DNA of 64,000 nucleotides from Molanna angustata. Its lineage: Eukaryota; Arthropoda; Insecta; Trichoptera; Molannidae. This document shows positions 1-9,709 of the stretch, one piece after another (position 1 is the first letter of the stretch; each line of letters starts with the position of its first letter). The stretch lies in assembly GCA_963576475.1 (NCBI GenBank), contig OY754972.1, positions 35,440,556 to 35,504,555 of the forward strand. The letters run 5' to 3'. The notes beneath the pieces are model-generated. The model saw nothing but the letters and a program-made list of their open reading frames with translations. It did no database searches and was not told the origin of the DNA. The position numbers were made by a program, and so were the translations under genes.

Positions 1-2
1 AT

Positions 3-911
3 ATCCCCTCACATTCTAATATCCAAATAGTTGCTGCTAACATAAATAATATAAGTTACATCTCAACTTACTGTCCACCTAACACTTTTTTTGATCCCAA
101 CTACTGGAATTTATTGATATCATTATGTTCCTCTCAAATATTTATATTAGGTGACTTTAATGCCCACTCGCCTTCCTGGGGATGTGTTTCTCAAGACAGT
201 TCAGGCGACTCAATTTTGACGTTTTGCGATGATAATAATATGTGTATCTTGAACAATGGCTCACCAACTAGATTTACTTCACCATCACAAAATCAAAGTG
301 CAGTTGACCTTTCCTTGTGTTCTACCAATCTTGCTACCTCCACTTCCTGGACCGTCATGGATGACACCTTTTCTAGTGACCATTTCCCAATAATTCTAAA
401 CTATTCTCCTAGTCCATCGTTTTCAACAACATATACAAAAGTCAGTAAATTCAAATTGAATTTAGCAGATTGGTATAACTTCCATAAAATCTTAGAAGAA
501 TCCGTTAGCACTCTTCCACCTCTTATGTTTCCAGCGGATTTAAATACAATTTTCTCTAAACTATTATCAGTTATTAAATCAGCTGCCGAGTCTTGCATTC
601 CAAAAACAAAAAAATCGAAAAAATCTAAAACTCTCCCGCCATGGTGGGACGACGAATGCTCAGAACTCATTCTAGAGAGAAAAAAAGCCATGAAAAAATA
701 CAGGAAAAATATGTCACTGTCCAATTTTCTTAATGCAAAAAATATTCAAGCATTAACTAAGAAAACTTTAAGAAAAAAAAACGTCAAGGCTGGTATGACT
801 TCTGTAATTCCCTTTCTCCAGAATCTTCTTCTTCTCAAATCTGGAATAAAATTCATAGATTTCGTGCATCATATTCTCCTACATATACTAACTCCCAGGA
901 TGACTGGATAA
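3..911 (+). CDS. LINE ORF2, endonuclease part (partial, frameshifted)
   Basis: The frame is open from the first complete codon at position 3 and closes at 911. It encodes most of an endonuclease/exonuclease/phosphatase (EEP) domain that nicks target DNA for retrotransposition. Visible motifs: a CPPNT block near 80-95, GDFNAHSPSWG (Asp and Asn of the active site) near 150-180, the SAVDLSL block near 297-317, and SDHFPI (Asp-His) near 373-392. A basic, lysine-rich linker follows at about 600-780. The real ORF2 start lies upstream of the window, so no start codon was chosen. Downstream of a run of nine A at 773-781 this frame gives a meaningless tail (to 911), whereas the shifted frame continues with residues such as GWYDFCN and leads directly into the RT frame. 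I therefore read this as one protein broken by a one-base indel. Confidence 0.85.
   Translation: MPSHSNIQIVAANINNISYISTYCPPNTFFDPNYWNLLISLCSSQIFILGDFNAHSPSWGCVSQDSSGDSILTFCDDNNMCILNNGSPTRFTSPSQNQSAVDLSLCSTNLATSTSWTVMDDTFSSDHFPIILNYSPSPSFSTTYTKVSKFKLNLADWYNFHKILEESVSTLPPLMFPADLNTIFSKLLSVIKSAAESCIPKTKKSKKSKTLPPWWDDECSELILERKKAMKKYRKNMSLSNFLNAKNIQALTKKTLRKKNVKAGMTSVIPFLQNLLLLKSGIKFIDFVHHILLHILTPRMTG
773..781 (+). other. A9 homopolymer at the ORF2 frame change
   Basis: Nine consecutive A. The endonuclease frame (upstream) and the RT frame (downstream) differ by one base, and in the RT frame the codons right after this run already give LINE-like sequence. This is therefore the most probable site of a 1-bp insertion/deletion, or of a sequencing error. 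Confidence 0.7.
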
Positions 912-3466
912 TGTCATTTACCGATAATTTGGCCCCTGCCTACGTTCCAAGCTTTGAAGAGGTATGCAACTCTTCTCATAATTCACAGCCCGCCTCTTGG
1001 CTAACCTCTCCATTTAAAATAGAAGAATTATTAATTCAAATTCAGTCATTATGTAATACGGCTCCAGGAGTGGATGGTATTTCAAATATATTTTTTCAAA
1101 AATTTCCTGCTAATCTTCTGTCATACCTTTTAGATATGTACAACCTAATTTTACAAATAGGATTCGTACCTTCAGAATGGAAGACCCAGATAGTTATTCC
1201 AATTTTGAAACCGGGTAAAGATGCAAAACTTGGTTCTTCCTATAGACCTATTGCACTTTCATCTTGTTTCTTAAAATTATTAGAGCGTATGTTGAAAAAA
1301 CGATTAGATTGGTATATAGAACATAATAACCTTCTTTCGACTTCACAATTTGGTTTCCGAAAATCAAAATCTTGTCTTGATAACCTGAGTATTTTAACAA
1401 CTGACATTCGGACTGCTTTCTCTAAACAAGAATCTACTGCAGCAGCCTTTTTAGATATATCTGGCGCATATGATAATGTTCAGCTTCCTGTACTGAAAAA
1501 TAAATTATCTACAATAGGTATTCCGGATCAACTGTGTCGTCTCATTCATAACATATTTTCCGAACGCACTATTAATATCAATAGAAATAATATAAATATA
1601 TCAAGAACCGTATGGAAAGGATTACCTCAGGGCTCCGTATTAAGTCCTATTTTATTTAATGTCTACTGTTCAGATCTCGAATCGAAACTCCCTGATAAGG
1701 TTTCCTTTGTTAATTATGCTGACGATATTAGCATATATGTTTCAAATAAATTTATTGATATATCCGTAAAGGATTTAACTATGGCTATCAAAATAATAAA
1801 CAAATGGGCTCTTAAAAATGGTCTCCAGGTTTCCCCTCAAAAAAGTAAGGTTGTAATTTTTACTCGTAAACACAAAACTCCCACAGTAAACATAATTATT
1901 GACAATATTCAAATTCCTGTGTTAAATCAAGTTAAATTTCTGGGCTTAATTTTAGACAGAAAAATGTCATGGAAACCTCACATTGAGCATGCTTTTGCCA
2001 AATGCGAAAGAAATTTAAACCCTCTTCGAGCCGTTTCCCGAGTGTGGTGGGGTTCTCACCCATCATGCATGAAAATCCTTTACAATTCTCTGGTTCGTGG
2101 TGTCCTTGATTTTGGTAGCTTTCTTTGGGACCCGATCCCTTCATTTCTTCAACTTAAACTTGAAAGAATTCAATCAAAGGGCCTGAGACTGGTTCTCGGC
2201 GCTATGCGTTCAACACCCATTAATGCTCTTCAAGTGGAGGCACTAGACATGCCTCTTAATCTTCGTAGAGAATTATTGGCAGTCAAATTTCTCACAAAGC
2301 GGATAAATATTAATACACACCCCATCATGCGTAAACTATCATCCTTGCTATCTCTATGTCAATCCACTAGATTCTGGGCCAAAAAACCATATCCTCACTT
2401 ATGCTTAGCATATTTAAAGCTCCGTGATAGAATAACCGATTCTCCTAACTATTCTTGCCTGCCATACTACCAAACTCCCTTTAAGGTTAATTTCATTATT
2501 CCCAATATAATTGAAAATATTGGCATCAACAAATCGACTCAATTACCCCCCCACACCATTAACAAAATCTTCAATAACATAGTAAATTCTAAATGGCCGT
2601 CACATCTTAAAATTTATACTGATGGGTCAAAAATGTATCCAAATGGACCATGTGGCTCCGCAGTGTATATTCCTTCCTTAAATACTGAACTTCTCTTTAA
2701 GCTTCCCCCTGGGTCATCTGTCTATTCAGCGGAGTGTTTGGCGATAAGAGAAGCATTAAAACTTCTAGACTCTCTTCCCCATTCAAAAATTCTGATCCTT
2801 TCTGATTGCTTAAGTTCCCTCAAATCCTTATCCAACGATCTCTCTAAATTTCCAGACAACGAACTACTTTGCTCTATCAGATATCTCATGTGTAGTCTTA
2901 TAGAAAAAGACTATGAAATTATACTAGCATGGATCCCTTCCCACGTAGGTATAAATGGGAACGAGATCGCGGATAAATTAGCAAAACAAGCCTCCAGTTC
3001 TGATGCCTCTTATTTTAACAATTCCCTTTCCATCCAAGACACAATTCGTTCTCATTGTAACATTGCCAAAAATAAATGGCAAGACCTGTGGAAAATAACT
3101 TCTGAAACCAAAGGAACATACTACTATAATATCCAATTAAACATTCCATCTTTTCCATGGTTTCATAAAAAAAAAATGTCCAAAAGAGAGATCTCTAATA
3201 TCTCGAGAATGAGATTGGGTCATTGCTCAATTGCCTCTCACCTTTATAAAATAAATATAAAAGAAAACCCTTCTTGTGCATGCGGGGCAGAATTGGAATC
3301 ACTCGATCACGTGTTCTTTGAATGCCCGATGCACTACGAATATGACATCTATCCCAACTTAAAAGTCCCTCTACCAGTCAACATGTCGCATCTCTTATCA
3401 CTAAACTCTCTTGCTATTTATTCCGCAATATCCAAATTTATCCTTATCAATTGTATTAATCTGTAA
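911..3466 (+). CDS. LINE ORF2, reverse transcriptase and RNase H part
   Basis: 851 uninterrupted codons; the frame is really open back to about 782, so the ATG at 911 is not the biological start. The RT copies element RNA at the nicked target. Motifs: PGVDGIS near 1063-1083, SYRPIALSS near 1240-1265, FLDISGAYD near 1450-1475, LPQGSVLSP near 1620-1647, catalytic YADD at 1715-1726. RNase H follows: YTDGS (first Asp near 2621), SAECLAIREAL (Glu, near 2728), LSDCLSSL (Asp, near 2798), and SHVGINGNEIADKLAKQA (His and last Asp, near 2940-2990), so the D-E-D-H-D set is complete. A C-terminal CACG..H....C knuckle lies near 3275-3325. All catalytic residues I can identify are intact; the upstream frameshift is the only lesion seen. 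Confidence 0.9.
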   Translation: MSFTDNLAPAYVPSFEEVCNSSHNSQPASWLTSPFKIEELLIQIQSLCNTAPGVDGISNIFFQKFPANLLSYLLDMYNLILQIGFVPSEWKTQIVIPILKPGKDAKLGSSYRPIALSSCFLKLLERMLKKRLDWYIEHNNLLSTSQFGFRKSKSCLDNLSILTTDIRTAFSKQESTAAAFLDISGAYDNVQLPVLKNKLSTIGIPDQLCRLIHNIFSERTININRNNINISRTVWKGLPQGSVLSPILFNVYCSDLESKLPDKVSFVNYADDISIYVSNKFIDISVKDLTMAIKIINKWALKNGLQVSPQKSKVVIFTRKHKTPTVNIIIDNIQIPVLNQVKFLGLILDRKMSWKPHIEHAFAKCERNLNPLRAVSRVWWGSHPSCMKILYNSLVRGVLDFGSFLWDPIPSFLQLKLERIQSKGLRLVLGAMRSTPINALQVEALDMPLNLRRELLAVKFLTKRININTHPIMRKLSSLLSLCQSTRFWAKKPYPHLCLAYLKLRDRITDSPNYSCLPYYQTPFKVNFIIPNIIENIGINKSTQLPPHTINKIFNNIVNSKWPSHLKIYTDGSKMYPNGPCGSAVYIPSLNTELLFKLPPGSSVYSAECLAIREALKLLDSLPHSKILILSDCLSSLKSLSNDLSKFPDNELLCSIRYLMCSLIEKDYEIILAWIPSHVGINGNEIADKLAKQASSSDASYFNNSLSIQDTIRSHCNIAKNKWQDLWKITSETKGTYYYNIQLNIPSFPWFHKKKMSKREISNISRMRLGHCSIASHLYKINIKENPSCACGAELESLDHVFFECPMHYEYDIYPNLKVPLPVNMSHLLSLNSLAIYSAISKFILINCINL

Positions 3467-3574
3467 ATCGTAACATTCAATAACTTATTTTTTATCTTTT
3501 CTTCCATTTGGCACAAATCACTCTTATAAGGGTGGGTTGCCTAATATTAAAAAAAAAAAAAAAAAAAACCAACT

Positions 3575-4090
3575 GTTCAAACCAACTGCTAATCGGAATC
3601 GCTCCCCCTACTATAAAAAGAAAGGTGGCAGCAGACACAGAGAGACACAAGCATCCAAGACCCTAGACATCCTTTTTACGATCACCGGATGGTTCCTCCA
3701 AGACTAAAATCGAGAAAAAGATTTCTTAAGGTCACAAATGACCTCACAATCTCGTTAGAAAAGCATAGAGAGGAATTTTGGAGGCAGGAACTTGGCGACA
3801 ATCCATGGATGATGCCATCCGAAAGCACAAACACCGTACATAGTCTGAAGTACCCCACGTGAAAAACACTGAACAGACTAAGGGTGGGGGTGACTAGGTG
3901 CAAAAGTAACCAGCAGAGGTGGGGCTTTTTGGATGGGGAGGACACGAGCTGCGACTGCGGAGAGGTGCAGAGTGATTATCACTTATTACAATGCCCGCTG
4001 ATGCAAAATGCATGTAATATAAATGATCTGCTGATGGCAAATAACAAGGCGATATAAGTCGTTGCATACTGGAGTGGCAAGGCCTAAATT
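3575..4090 (+). pseudogene. C-terminal fragment of a second LINE ORF2
   Basis: Begins just after the poly-A of the first LINE. Pieces of one protein are readable in sense: GIAPPTIKRKVAADTERHK near 3597-3655, then from the ATG at 3689 a stretch (PPRLKSRKRFL...) to about 3859, a stop, and then NRLRVGVTRCKSNQQRWGF and CDCGEVQSDYHLLQCP near 3870-4000. The N-R-L-R, WG, and C-x-C-G...H...C pattern is the usual C-terminus of many insect non-LTR ORF2 proteins. There is at least one in-frame stop and probably a frameshift, so it is dead. The antisense frames over 3682-4130 are shadows. Confidence 0.7.
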
Positions 4091-5185
4091 CCGGACCCGA
4101 CAAGTAAGTAAATTCAATAGGTAAAACCAAAAATTACTCAAATTTAACAGTAAATATCATTAGAAATTTAATTCCGCTTATAACATTAGAAAATAAATTC
4201 CGCTTAATTCTTTCATTCCATTATAAATCTCTTAGTGCAATTTTTGGGTTCCAATCATGATACAGTTACGGTACTTTAACACAGTCGAAAGCTCTGGTGA
4301 TTTTGAATATAAGTACCTATACAAAACTTCAACACGAAAATAGTTCTTATCAGGACACCAAAACGACTCTTATCATAAACCGTTTATAAGCTTAATATTT
4401 TTTTACAGAAAAATAATTTTCAAATTATAAAATTTTATCTTTTCTTTATTCAGGTATTTTCTTTTGTTAAGGGTTGAATAATTAACCCAAGCGAATCAGA
4501 TCTATGCTTTAATGTGGGCGTAAATATTAAAACTGGCTGACCGCTTCTGAATGACCTCAATTTTCCACCCTTAGTTCGGATCCAATCTTTGCGGAATCTT
4601 TTATATCACTTAAAACTTTTAAGGCGACAGAGAGGCGAAGACAAAAGCTGAGTCAAGGGTTAACTGAATGATAAAACAACCGTTTAAAATGGAAATGAAT
4701 TTGGCGTGTCAATGGATTATACAATGCATTTTGGGGGAAAAATTATTTGCATATCTACTAAATGTTATTCTTAATTGAACCCACAATGGACCTTCGTTAA
4801 AACAATGAAATGTTTAAGGAAAATATTAGCTCTGTCATTCAAACGTCTCAGAAAGTGTAATGATATTTATTGAATTGATCGTTTTAGTGGCAATTTCTTT
4901 AGTATCCAAATGATGATCTGATTTTAAGTAATATATGAGCTAACAGTATAATCTAACTAACTTGACTTTATTCAAGTTCTAGGTTTGAAATCCTTTCTCT
5001 GCTGGTTTTGTACTCTTGTACTTTCTACTTTCGTTTTGCGATCTCAGAACAAATATGCAATAGGAAAAAACAAAAATTATAAAACTTATTCCAACAAATG
5101 GACATTAAATTTGGTTTATTATACAATTCAATACCGTAAATGTACACTGTAAAGATGCTCACTCAATGTTTTCCAATTTCAATTT
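4091..5185. other. no recognisable feature
   Basis: AT-rich sequence without an ORF of note, repeat or RNA-like fold that I could recognise. Confidence 0.5.
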
Positions 5186-5505
5186 TCCAACTGTCGATTC
5201 GTTCATGAGAATTCAATTCTCTTAATGAATCGACTTTATTAAGCCAAGATGCGTGTACGAATTTTGTATGGTGTAGTGGACTTTTTGCATGCTAATAACA
5301 CCAACTAGAGGCCTCGCAGCATATTTGTATGTTCCCATACATGGATTTACTCAGAATTCGGAGTAGAACATTTTATGTGAGTTTTGTGTGTGTGTGTGTG
5401 TGTCTGTGTGTGTGTGTCTGTGTGTGTGTGTGTGTGTCTGTGTGTGTGTGTGTCTGTGTGTCTGTGTGTGTGTGTCTGTGTGTGTGTGTGTGTGTCTGTG
5501 TGTGT

Positions 5506-5546
<41 letters not shown>

Positions 5547-5902
5547 TGCGTGTGTGTGGGTGTGTCCGTCCCCCCTTATAACTTTTGATCCGCTCAATTT
5601 ACAGAGCCCAAATTTTCAGAATATATAAATAGTTATAGGCTTACAAAACTTTTATACTCAGAATTGTGAATTTTTGTTTCAGTCAGGGGTAATCAACTTT
5701 TGAAATTCTGGTTTATTTTTCCATATATCTCAGAAACCAAAAAAGCTAGAACGCTTAAAATTGGTATAAACATAGACAAATACAAAATCTCAAATGACTT
5801 CAAAAGTAACACAATGACACAAAAATTTAAAAGAAATACCAAGATTATATATGTACATACTATCTCTATCGACAGTTGGACAGTTGTGTTACATGCAACT
5901 AG
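5186..5902 (+). mobile_element. HINE copy 1 (Helentron-like), internally deleted
   Basis: Begins with the family 5' subterminal repeat TCCAACTGTCGAT (5186-5198) and ends with its inverse (5868-5880), followed by a short hairpin-forming end and CTAG at 5899-5902 with T next. Contains the family G/C tract plus a long GT microsatellite, then the block 'cttataacttttgatccgct'. Compared with copy 3 (10756-11783) it lacks about 300 bp of the 3' half. No protein is encoded; the Cys-Val and His-Thr reading frames here are microsatellite artefacts. Confidence 0.75.
5386..5564 (+). repeat. GT microsatellite with TCTG interruptions
   Basis: About 180 bp of (TG)n interrupted by TCTG units, immediately upstream of the C-tract 'tccgtcccccc'. 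The same position in other HINE copies carries CA/GT repeats of differing length, so it is an intrinsic expanding part of the element. Confidence 0.95.
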
Positions 5903-6950
5903 TATATTAAAATTATAGTTTTTCACTAACTTTATATCGCCTGGGTATTGAGTATTGAAGTATTAAGTGACGAAATAAATGTAGTGGTAATGCAGTTGTT
6001 TTATTGTACAATGGCAATATTATATTTCCAACTACACATTTGATTTTTTTCATCAATGTTTTCTTTGAATATCTGTAGTAGAGCTATGGTACGATAAATC
6101 TTACTAAGTATAGGGACGTCTTCTGTCATATCCAAAGTCCACGTTACACTTTCATATGTCAGAGATACGACTACAAATGTATTGGAAATGCCAACTTGGG
6201 CCTAAATAATCTAATGGAAATATACATATGTGCACACTGTTGTACCCTCACTTGAGCATGACTGTGCTTGGGCACAATTTACATAGATTGTTTCATTTTT
6301 TTGTAGACAGAATATTCTGACTGAAGCAATCGACCCACAAAACCAATTGACATCTCTTTTAGCTCAACGTCGCGCAAATTCTTCTCGGGATATTTAACAA
6401 ATATCTCTTGGCACTTTCATAGAAACCTTAATTTATGTCATAGCCATCGGAGAAGCTCGTATACATCTTTATATACAAGGGCATATGCCTCTCGAGAGTT
6501 GATTTTCAGGAGAATTTGATTAAGTTTTACACTGGCTTCTACCCAAACCAATTCAGATCAAATTAATTTTCTTGAATTTTTTTTTTTTATTATAAAGACC
6601 AATTTAATATTTTGTGAGTTATTTTATTACTTTTTTGTGAAATAAATATGGTTTCTTATATAAGAACGGCACACTTAATTAAAGTAGGTACCTAACTGTT
6701 CATCATTTTTTGTTAAGTAATGATGTCCTTATTATTACTGCTAATCGAGTGTTGAATGTAGGTGTAAAATATATAATTTCATATTGGAATCATTATGATT
6801 ACTATGCATACAATCAATTTTGCGCAGTTTTTTATTTGATTTATGATTCGTGTATTAATTTTATGTGTTCATGTGTAGAAAAGTACCTAACAACATATAT
6901 TCTGTCATATAGTTAAAATACTCGGCGGATATTTTGTGGTTGTTCATATT
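5903..6950. other. mostly featureless; weak antisense LINE relic
   Basis: AT-rich. On the minus strand around 6190-6060 a short frame reads VVVSLTYESVTWTLDM, resembling the TLTYASETWTW block of the RTE-type ORF at 55740-56600. The similarity is limited to about 15 residues, so I regard it only as a possible relic. Confidence 0.3.
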
Positions 6951-7065
6951 AACCGTTTTGGCATGTGAATTTAGCCGGTCGATGGCAGGACAGCACTGCC
7001 GAAACATGTCGCATAGTGACTCAAAATATAGTGGTTTAGGGCAAAATTCACATGCCAAAATGGTT
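6951..7065. mobile_element. 115-bp MITE-like inverted repeat
   Basis: Terminal arms of 22 bp (6951-6972 and 7044-7065) match at 21 of 22 positions when one is reverse-complemented (core TTTTGGCATGTGAATTT). The interior is unrelated and non-coding. I saw no clear target duplication, so the superfamily is not assigned. Confidence 0.6.
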
Positions 7066-7130
7066 ATATTCTGTCAATTTGTTTAAGAAAATTTATTTCT
7101 CTTAACAGATCGACAGATTATCAAGCCATA
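7066..7130 (+). mobile_element. HINE 5'-end remnant
   Basis: The sequence ctgtcaatttgtttaagaa ... cttaacagatcgacagatta follows the first ~55 bp of the HINE family (compare 10761-10815) with many substitutions and stops abruptly. Confidence 0.5.
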
Positions 7131-7580
7131 ATAAACACAATATCTCAATTATTTTATAAATAAATGTTCCATAGTTTCTCATTTTTTTTGTTAATAAAAC
7201 ATTTTATCACAAATTTATGTGTTTACCTGACACCATAACATAGGAATATCTCAACTCATTGTCAGTAAAAGAATTTTGATTCAGACAGTGTGACAAGAAA
7301 GTGTTCGTTACTAAAAAAGATCTGAGCAAGATCTAAGAATTGAGCTCTGATACAAAAAATATGAGGGGTGACATATTATGTGCAAGGAAACACTGTCACT
7401 TCATGTACCTATAAGGATTGTTGCTTTCATTGTTTGAAAAAAAAAACAATTTTTTTATAGATGGCGTTACAAGAAAAGGATTCTTCGTTATTTCGTCGAT
7501 GGCGATAGTAAAAATGTGTTATTTTTAAACGAATTGCATCCCACTATTGAAATATATAGAACTTTCAAAAATTGCATTGA

Positions 7581-7628
7581 TAAGAAGGCATAATTGATGA
7601 ACGTTACGCAAGCGCATAAAGTGATCAC
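7581..7628 (+). repeat. dispersed ~45-bp repeat, copy 1 of 3
   Basis: aaggcataattgatgaacgt followed by tacgcaagcgcataaagtga. Nearly the same block recurs at 50494-50540 and 51473-51520. The 50.5-kb copy is followed by an RTE-like LINE 3' relic, so it may be a piece of a LINE. Confidence 0.6.
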
Positions 7629-7755
7629 GTTAACCAAAAATAAAATTGGTACACTAATTTCACAATCCCTTCTTACTAAAAAACGTAAAGACTGCGAAAA
7701 TTATGTGTCCGTCGTACTACAATAATTAACTAATCGAATACAATAATTAAATATA

Positions 7756-8798
7756 CTAGTTGCATGTAACACATGAGATCCAACTGTCGATAGCGATAGT
7801 ATGTATAGTTGAAGAATATGTACCAAACTATAAACCCATAAATACAAATTATTGAATATTTTCAGATATTTTGTTTTCTATACAACATATATTATGTAGG
7901 TATGTATGTCAAGATAGGATAGTATGGAGGAAGATCCTTTTTTCCTACCCAGAATATGAAAATATCATGATGGTATGTATGTTTGGAGATGAAGTATCAA
8001 ACTATTAAGTCTTCTTACATATTGTGTATAGGCGACTGCCATACAAAATGTATGAAGCGATGTCGTCACTAAATTCAATTTTTAAAAAAATTGTTAAAAA
8101 AAATTGAGATCTTCTTCTACAATGTTAATATTTTTTATAGAAAATTAAATTATCTAGTTGGGGTGTTTCGGCTTTTTTCGATAATTGTATAAGTTTTGGA
8201 AATATAGGCAGTTAAACTCATAAATTTATCATAAAGAAAATATTTTTCTTAATAAAAAATGTTTGAGAAACCCTGGAATTTTTTTGAATAAATTAATTTG
8301 AGATTTTGTATTTGTCTATATTGGTACCAATTTTCAGGGTTCTACCGTTTATGGTTTCTGAGATATATGGAAAAATAAAGTAAAAATTCAAAAGTTGATA
8401 ACCCCTGACTTAAAGAAAAATTCGAAATTCTGAGTATAAAAGTTTTGTAAGCCTATAATTGTTTATATATTCTGAAATTTTGGGCTCTGTAAATTGAGCG
8501 GATCAAAAGTTATAAGGGGGGGACGGACACACACACACACACACACAGACATACACACACACAGACACACACACACAGACACACACACAGACACACGAAA
8601 TGTTCTACTCCGAATTCTGAGTAAATCCGTGTATTGAACATATATGCTGCGAAGCCTCTAAGTTGGTGTTTTTTGACTTCAAAGTTGGAAAAGCCGTGAA
8701 AAAAGTAGACCTCTCCATACAATTCTCGCGTATTCTGGCTTGAAACATTGTCGATATGTTAAGAGAACAAAGTTTTCCTGAACAAATCGACAGTTGGA
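7756..8798 (-). mobile_element. HINE copy 2, full-length
   Basis: About 1.04 kb, inverted relative to copies 1 and 3. Read on the minus strand it starts at 8798 with TCCAACTGTCGAT, carries the CA/GT microsatellite (8529-8596), and ends with the inverse subterminal repeat (7779-7791), a CATGT-gtt-ACATG hairpin (7763-7775) and CTAG (7756-7759) followed by T. These ends fit Helentron-type non-autonomous elements (HINE, DINE-1-like): a 5' subterminal repeat at the terminus, its inverse internally at the 3' side, and a terminal stem-loop. No coding capacity; the ORFs across 8510-8865 are shadows. Confidence 0.75.
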
Positions 8799-8933
8799 AA
8801 ATCAAACTATAAACACATAAATCCAAATTATTGAAAATTTTAACACATGTTGGTATGTATGTCAAGATATGACAGTATGGAGGTCAGTCCTCTTTTCCTT
8901 CCCGGAATATGAAAACAGCATGATGGTTCTGTA
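8799..8933 (-). mobile_element. internal HINE piece, left half (split by pogo)
   Basis: Corresponds to HINE 3'-half sequence (compare 7817-7985, 'aaactataaaccataaat' to 'gcatgatggtatgtatg'). Its continuation 'tatgtttggagattaagta' resumes at 10717-10755 after the pogo element, so one HINE fragment was split by that insertion. The fragment directly abuts the 5' end of copy 2 on its left and of copy 3 on its right. Confidence 0.7.
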
Positions 8934-8961
8934 TGTAGGGGCAAGTAGTGTACCTTCGAAC
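8934..8961. repeat. pogo left terminal inverted repeat
   Basis: 28 bp starting TGTAGGGGCAAG; pairs with 10689-10716 with a single C/T difference. Preceded by TA. Confidence 0.9.
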
Positions 8962-9379
8962 GCGTGTACCTTCAAACAATCTCTATAACTCGTAAATTGC
9001 AAATTAATTAATTAGGGGAACACTGTATTTACAAAGTTTTTCCTAATATAGCAACACTGTTTTAACGTCAAGTGCTTCGTTTACAGCGTGGGTTTATTAA
9101 TTATCTTTGAAGAATTTTGATGCAAAAAGTAAGTTTTTCATCAATATTTTGTACTTGTTTTACACAATTTAATGTACATAATTTATGAATTCTATTTATT
9201 AACCTGGGGCTTTAGTTAATACCCTACATTATGTAGCATTTTGTTTTGAAATGCATAACCTCAAAATATTTAAACTGACGATTCATTGTATTTATGGTCT
9301 GCGTGTACCTTTGAACAGAGTTGTGCGTGTACCTTTGAACAGTTCGAAGGTACACACGATACTCCCTTCTAAGGTACAC
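8948..9379. promoter_or_regulatory. left subterminal motif cluster (probable transposase sites)
   Basis: A 14-bp motif GTGTACCTTYGAAC recurs at 8948-8961, 8964-8977, 9303-9316 and 9327-9340, and inverted at 9342-9355; a shortened inverted copy is near 9368-9379. Repeated subterminal motifs in DNA transposons commonly bind the transposase; that role here is inferred. The cluster also overlaps the presumed promoter/5' UTR of the element's gene. Confidence 0.6.
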
Positions 9380-9564
9380 ACAACGTTAAATGTGTAGTTA
9401 TATATGTATGTAATAATGTGTTCTTTGTTTATTTTATTTTCTTTCTTCTCTTTTTTTTACATATTTTTAGCCACATAGTACAAATCTTTTTGAAATTTTA
9501 AAATATTTAAGCACAACAAATAAATTATTATTATTATGTAGGTGTTATACAGTATTTTTTTCAG
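9129..9564 (+). other. putative intron in the pogo gene
   Basis: A perfect donor AAA|GTAAGT at 9126-9134 and an acceptor with a pyrimidine tract, TTTTTTTCAG, ending at 9564. Joining 9128 to 9565 creates AAATGCCGAGG, i.e. an ATG whose A comes from exon 1 and whose TG comes from exon 2, directly in the frame of the DNA-binding domain. Alternatively the GTG at 9564-9566 is simply a mutated ATG. No transcript data are available to me. Confidence 0.45.
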
Positions 9565-9709
9565 TGCCGAGGAGCAAAACTGGTGTAAAAAGAAATCCAA
9601 TTTCTAATGAACACTTGGATAAAGCTGTTGAAGAATGCCGAAAAGGAACATTTATTCCAAAAAAATATAACAAACGGTTTCCGAGCTACTGGAAAATGTC
9701 CCTTTTCTG
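9565..9709 (+). pseudogene. pogo transposase N-terminus (psq-type HTH), truncated
   Basis: Read from CCG at 9567 the frame gives PRSKTGVKRNPISNEHLDKA followed by VEECRKGT. This is the usual beginning of pogo-family transposases, where a Psq helix-turn-helix binds the element ends. After about residue 28 (near 9650) the frame stops resembling the family and closes at 9709, while the neighbouring frame picks up the transposase C-terminus. I infer that one internal deletion fused the N-terminal exon to the C-terminal region out of frame and removed the CENP-B HTH and DDE domains. Confidence 0.65.

Larger units (their letters stand above)
1..3568 (+). mobile_element. I-group non-LTR retrotransposon, 5' end outside window
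   Basis: Continuous LINE body running from the left edge of the window to a run of 20 A at 3549-3568. Order of domains is endonuclease (EEP), reverse transcriptase, RNase H, C-terminal cysteine knuckle, short 3' UTR (3467-3548), poly-A. RT plus RNase H in one ORF2 is characteristic of the I superfamily (I, Nimb, LOA and relatives); I cannot fix the exact clade. ORF1 and the 5' UTR are outside the window. Only one frame change separates the endonuclease from the RT, so this copy looks young. Confidence 0.88.

Noticed and set aside
401..724. 107-codon minus-strand frame
   Set aside because: Antisense shadow of the LINE endonuclease/linker frame, which has recognisable motifs in sense.
5329..5628. 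Reading frames of Cys-Val or His-Thr repeats in both strands
   Set aside because: They are translations of the GT/CA microsatellite in HINE copy 1; the same applies to frames at 8510-8722, 10832-11077 and 12267-12543.
7779..8798. TIR DNA transposon with TCCAACTGTCGAT ends
   Set aside because: One of the two repeats is subterminal: a conserved hairpin and CTAG lie outside it in copies 1, 2, 3, 6, 10 and 12, and no constant TSD is seen. A Helentron-type element fits better.
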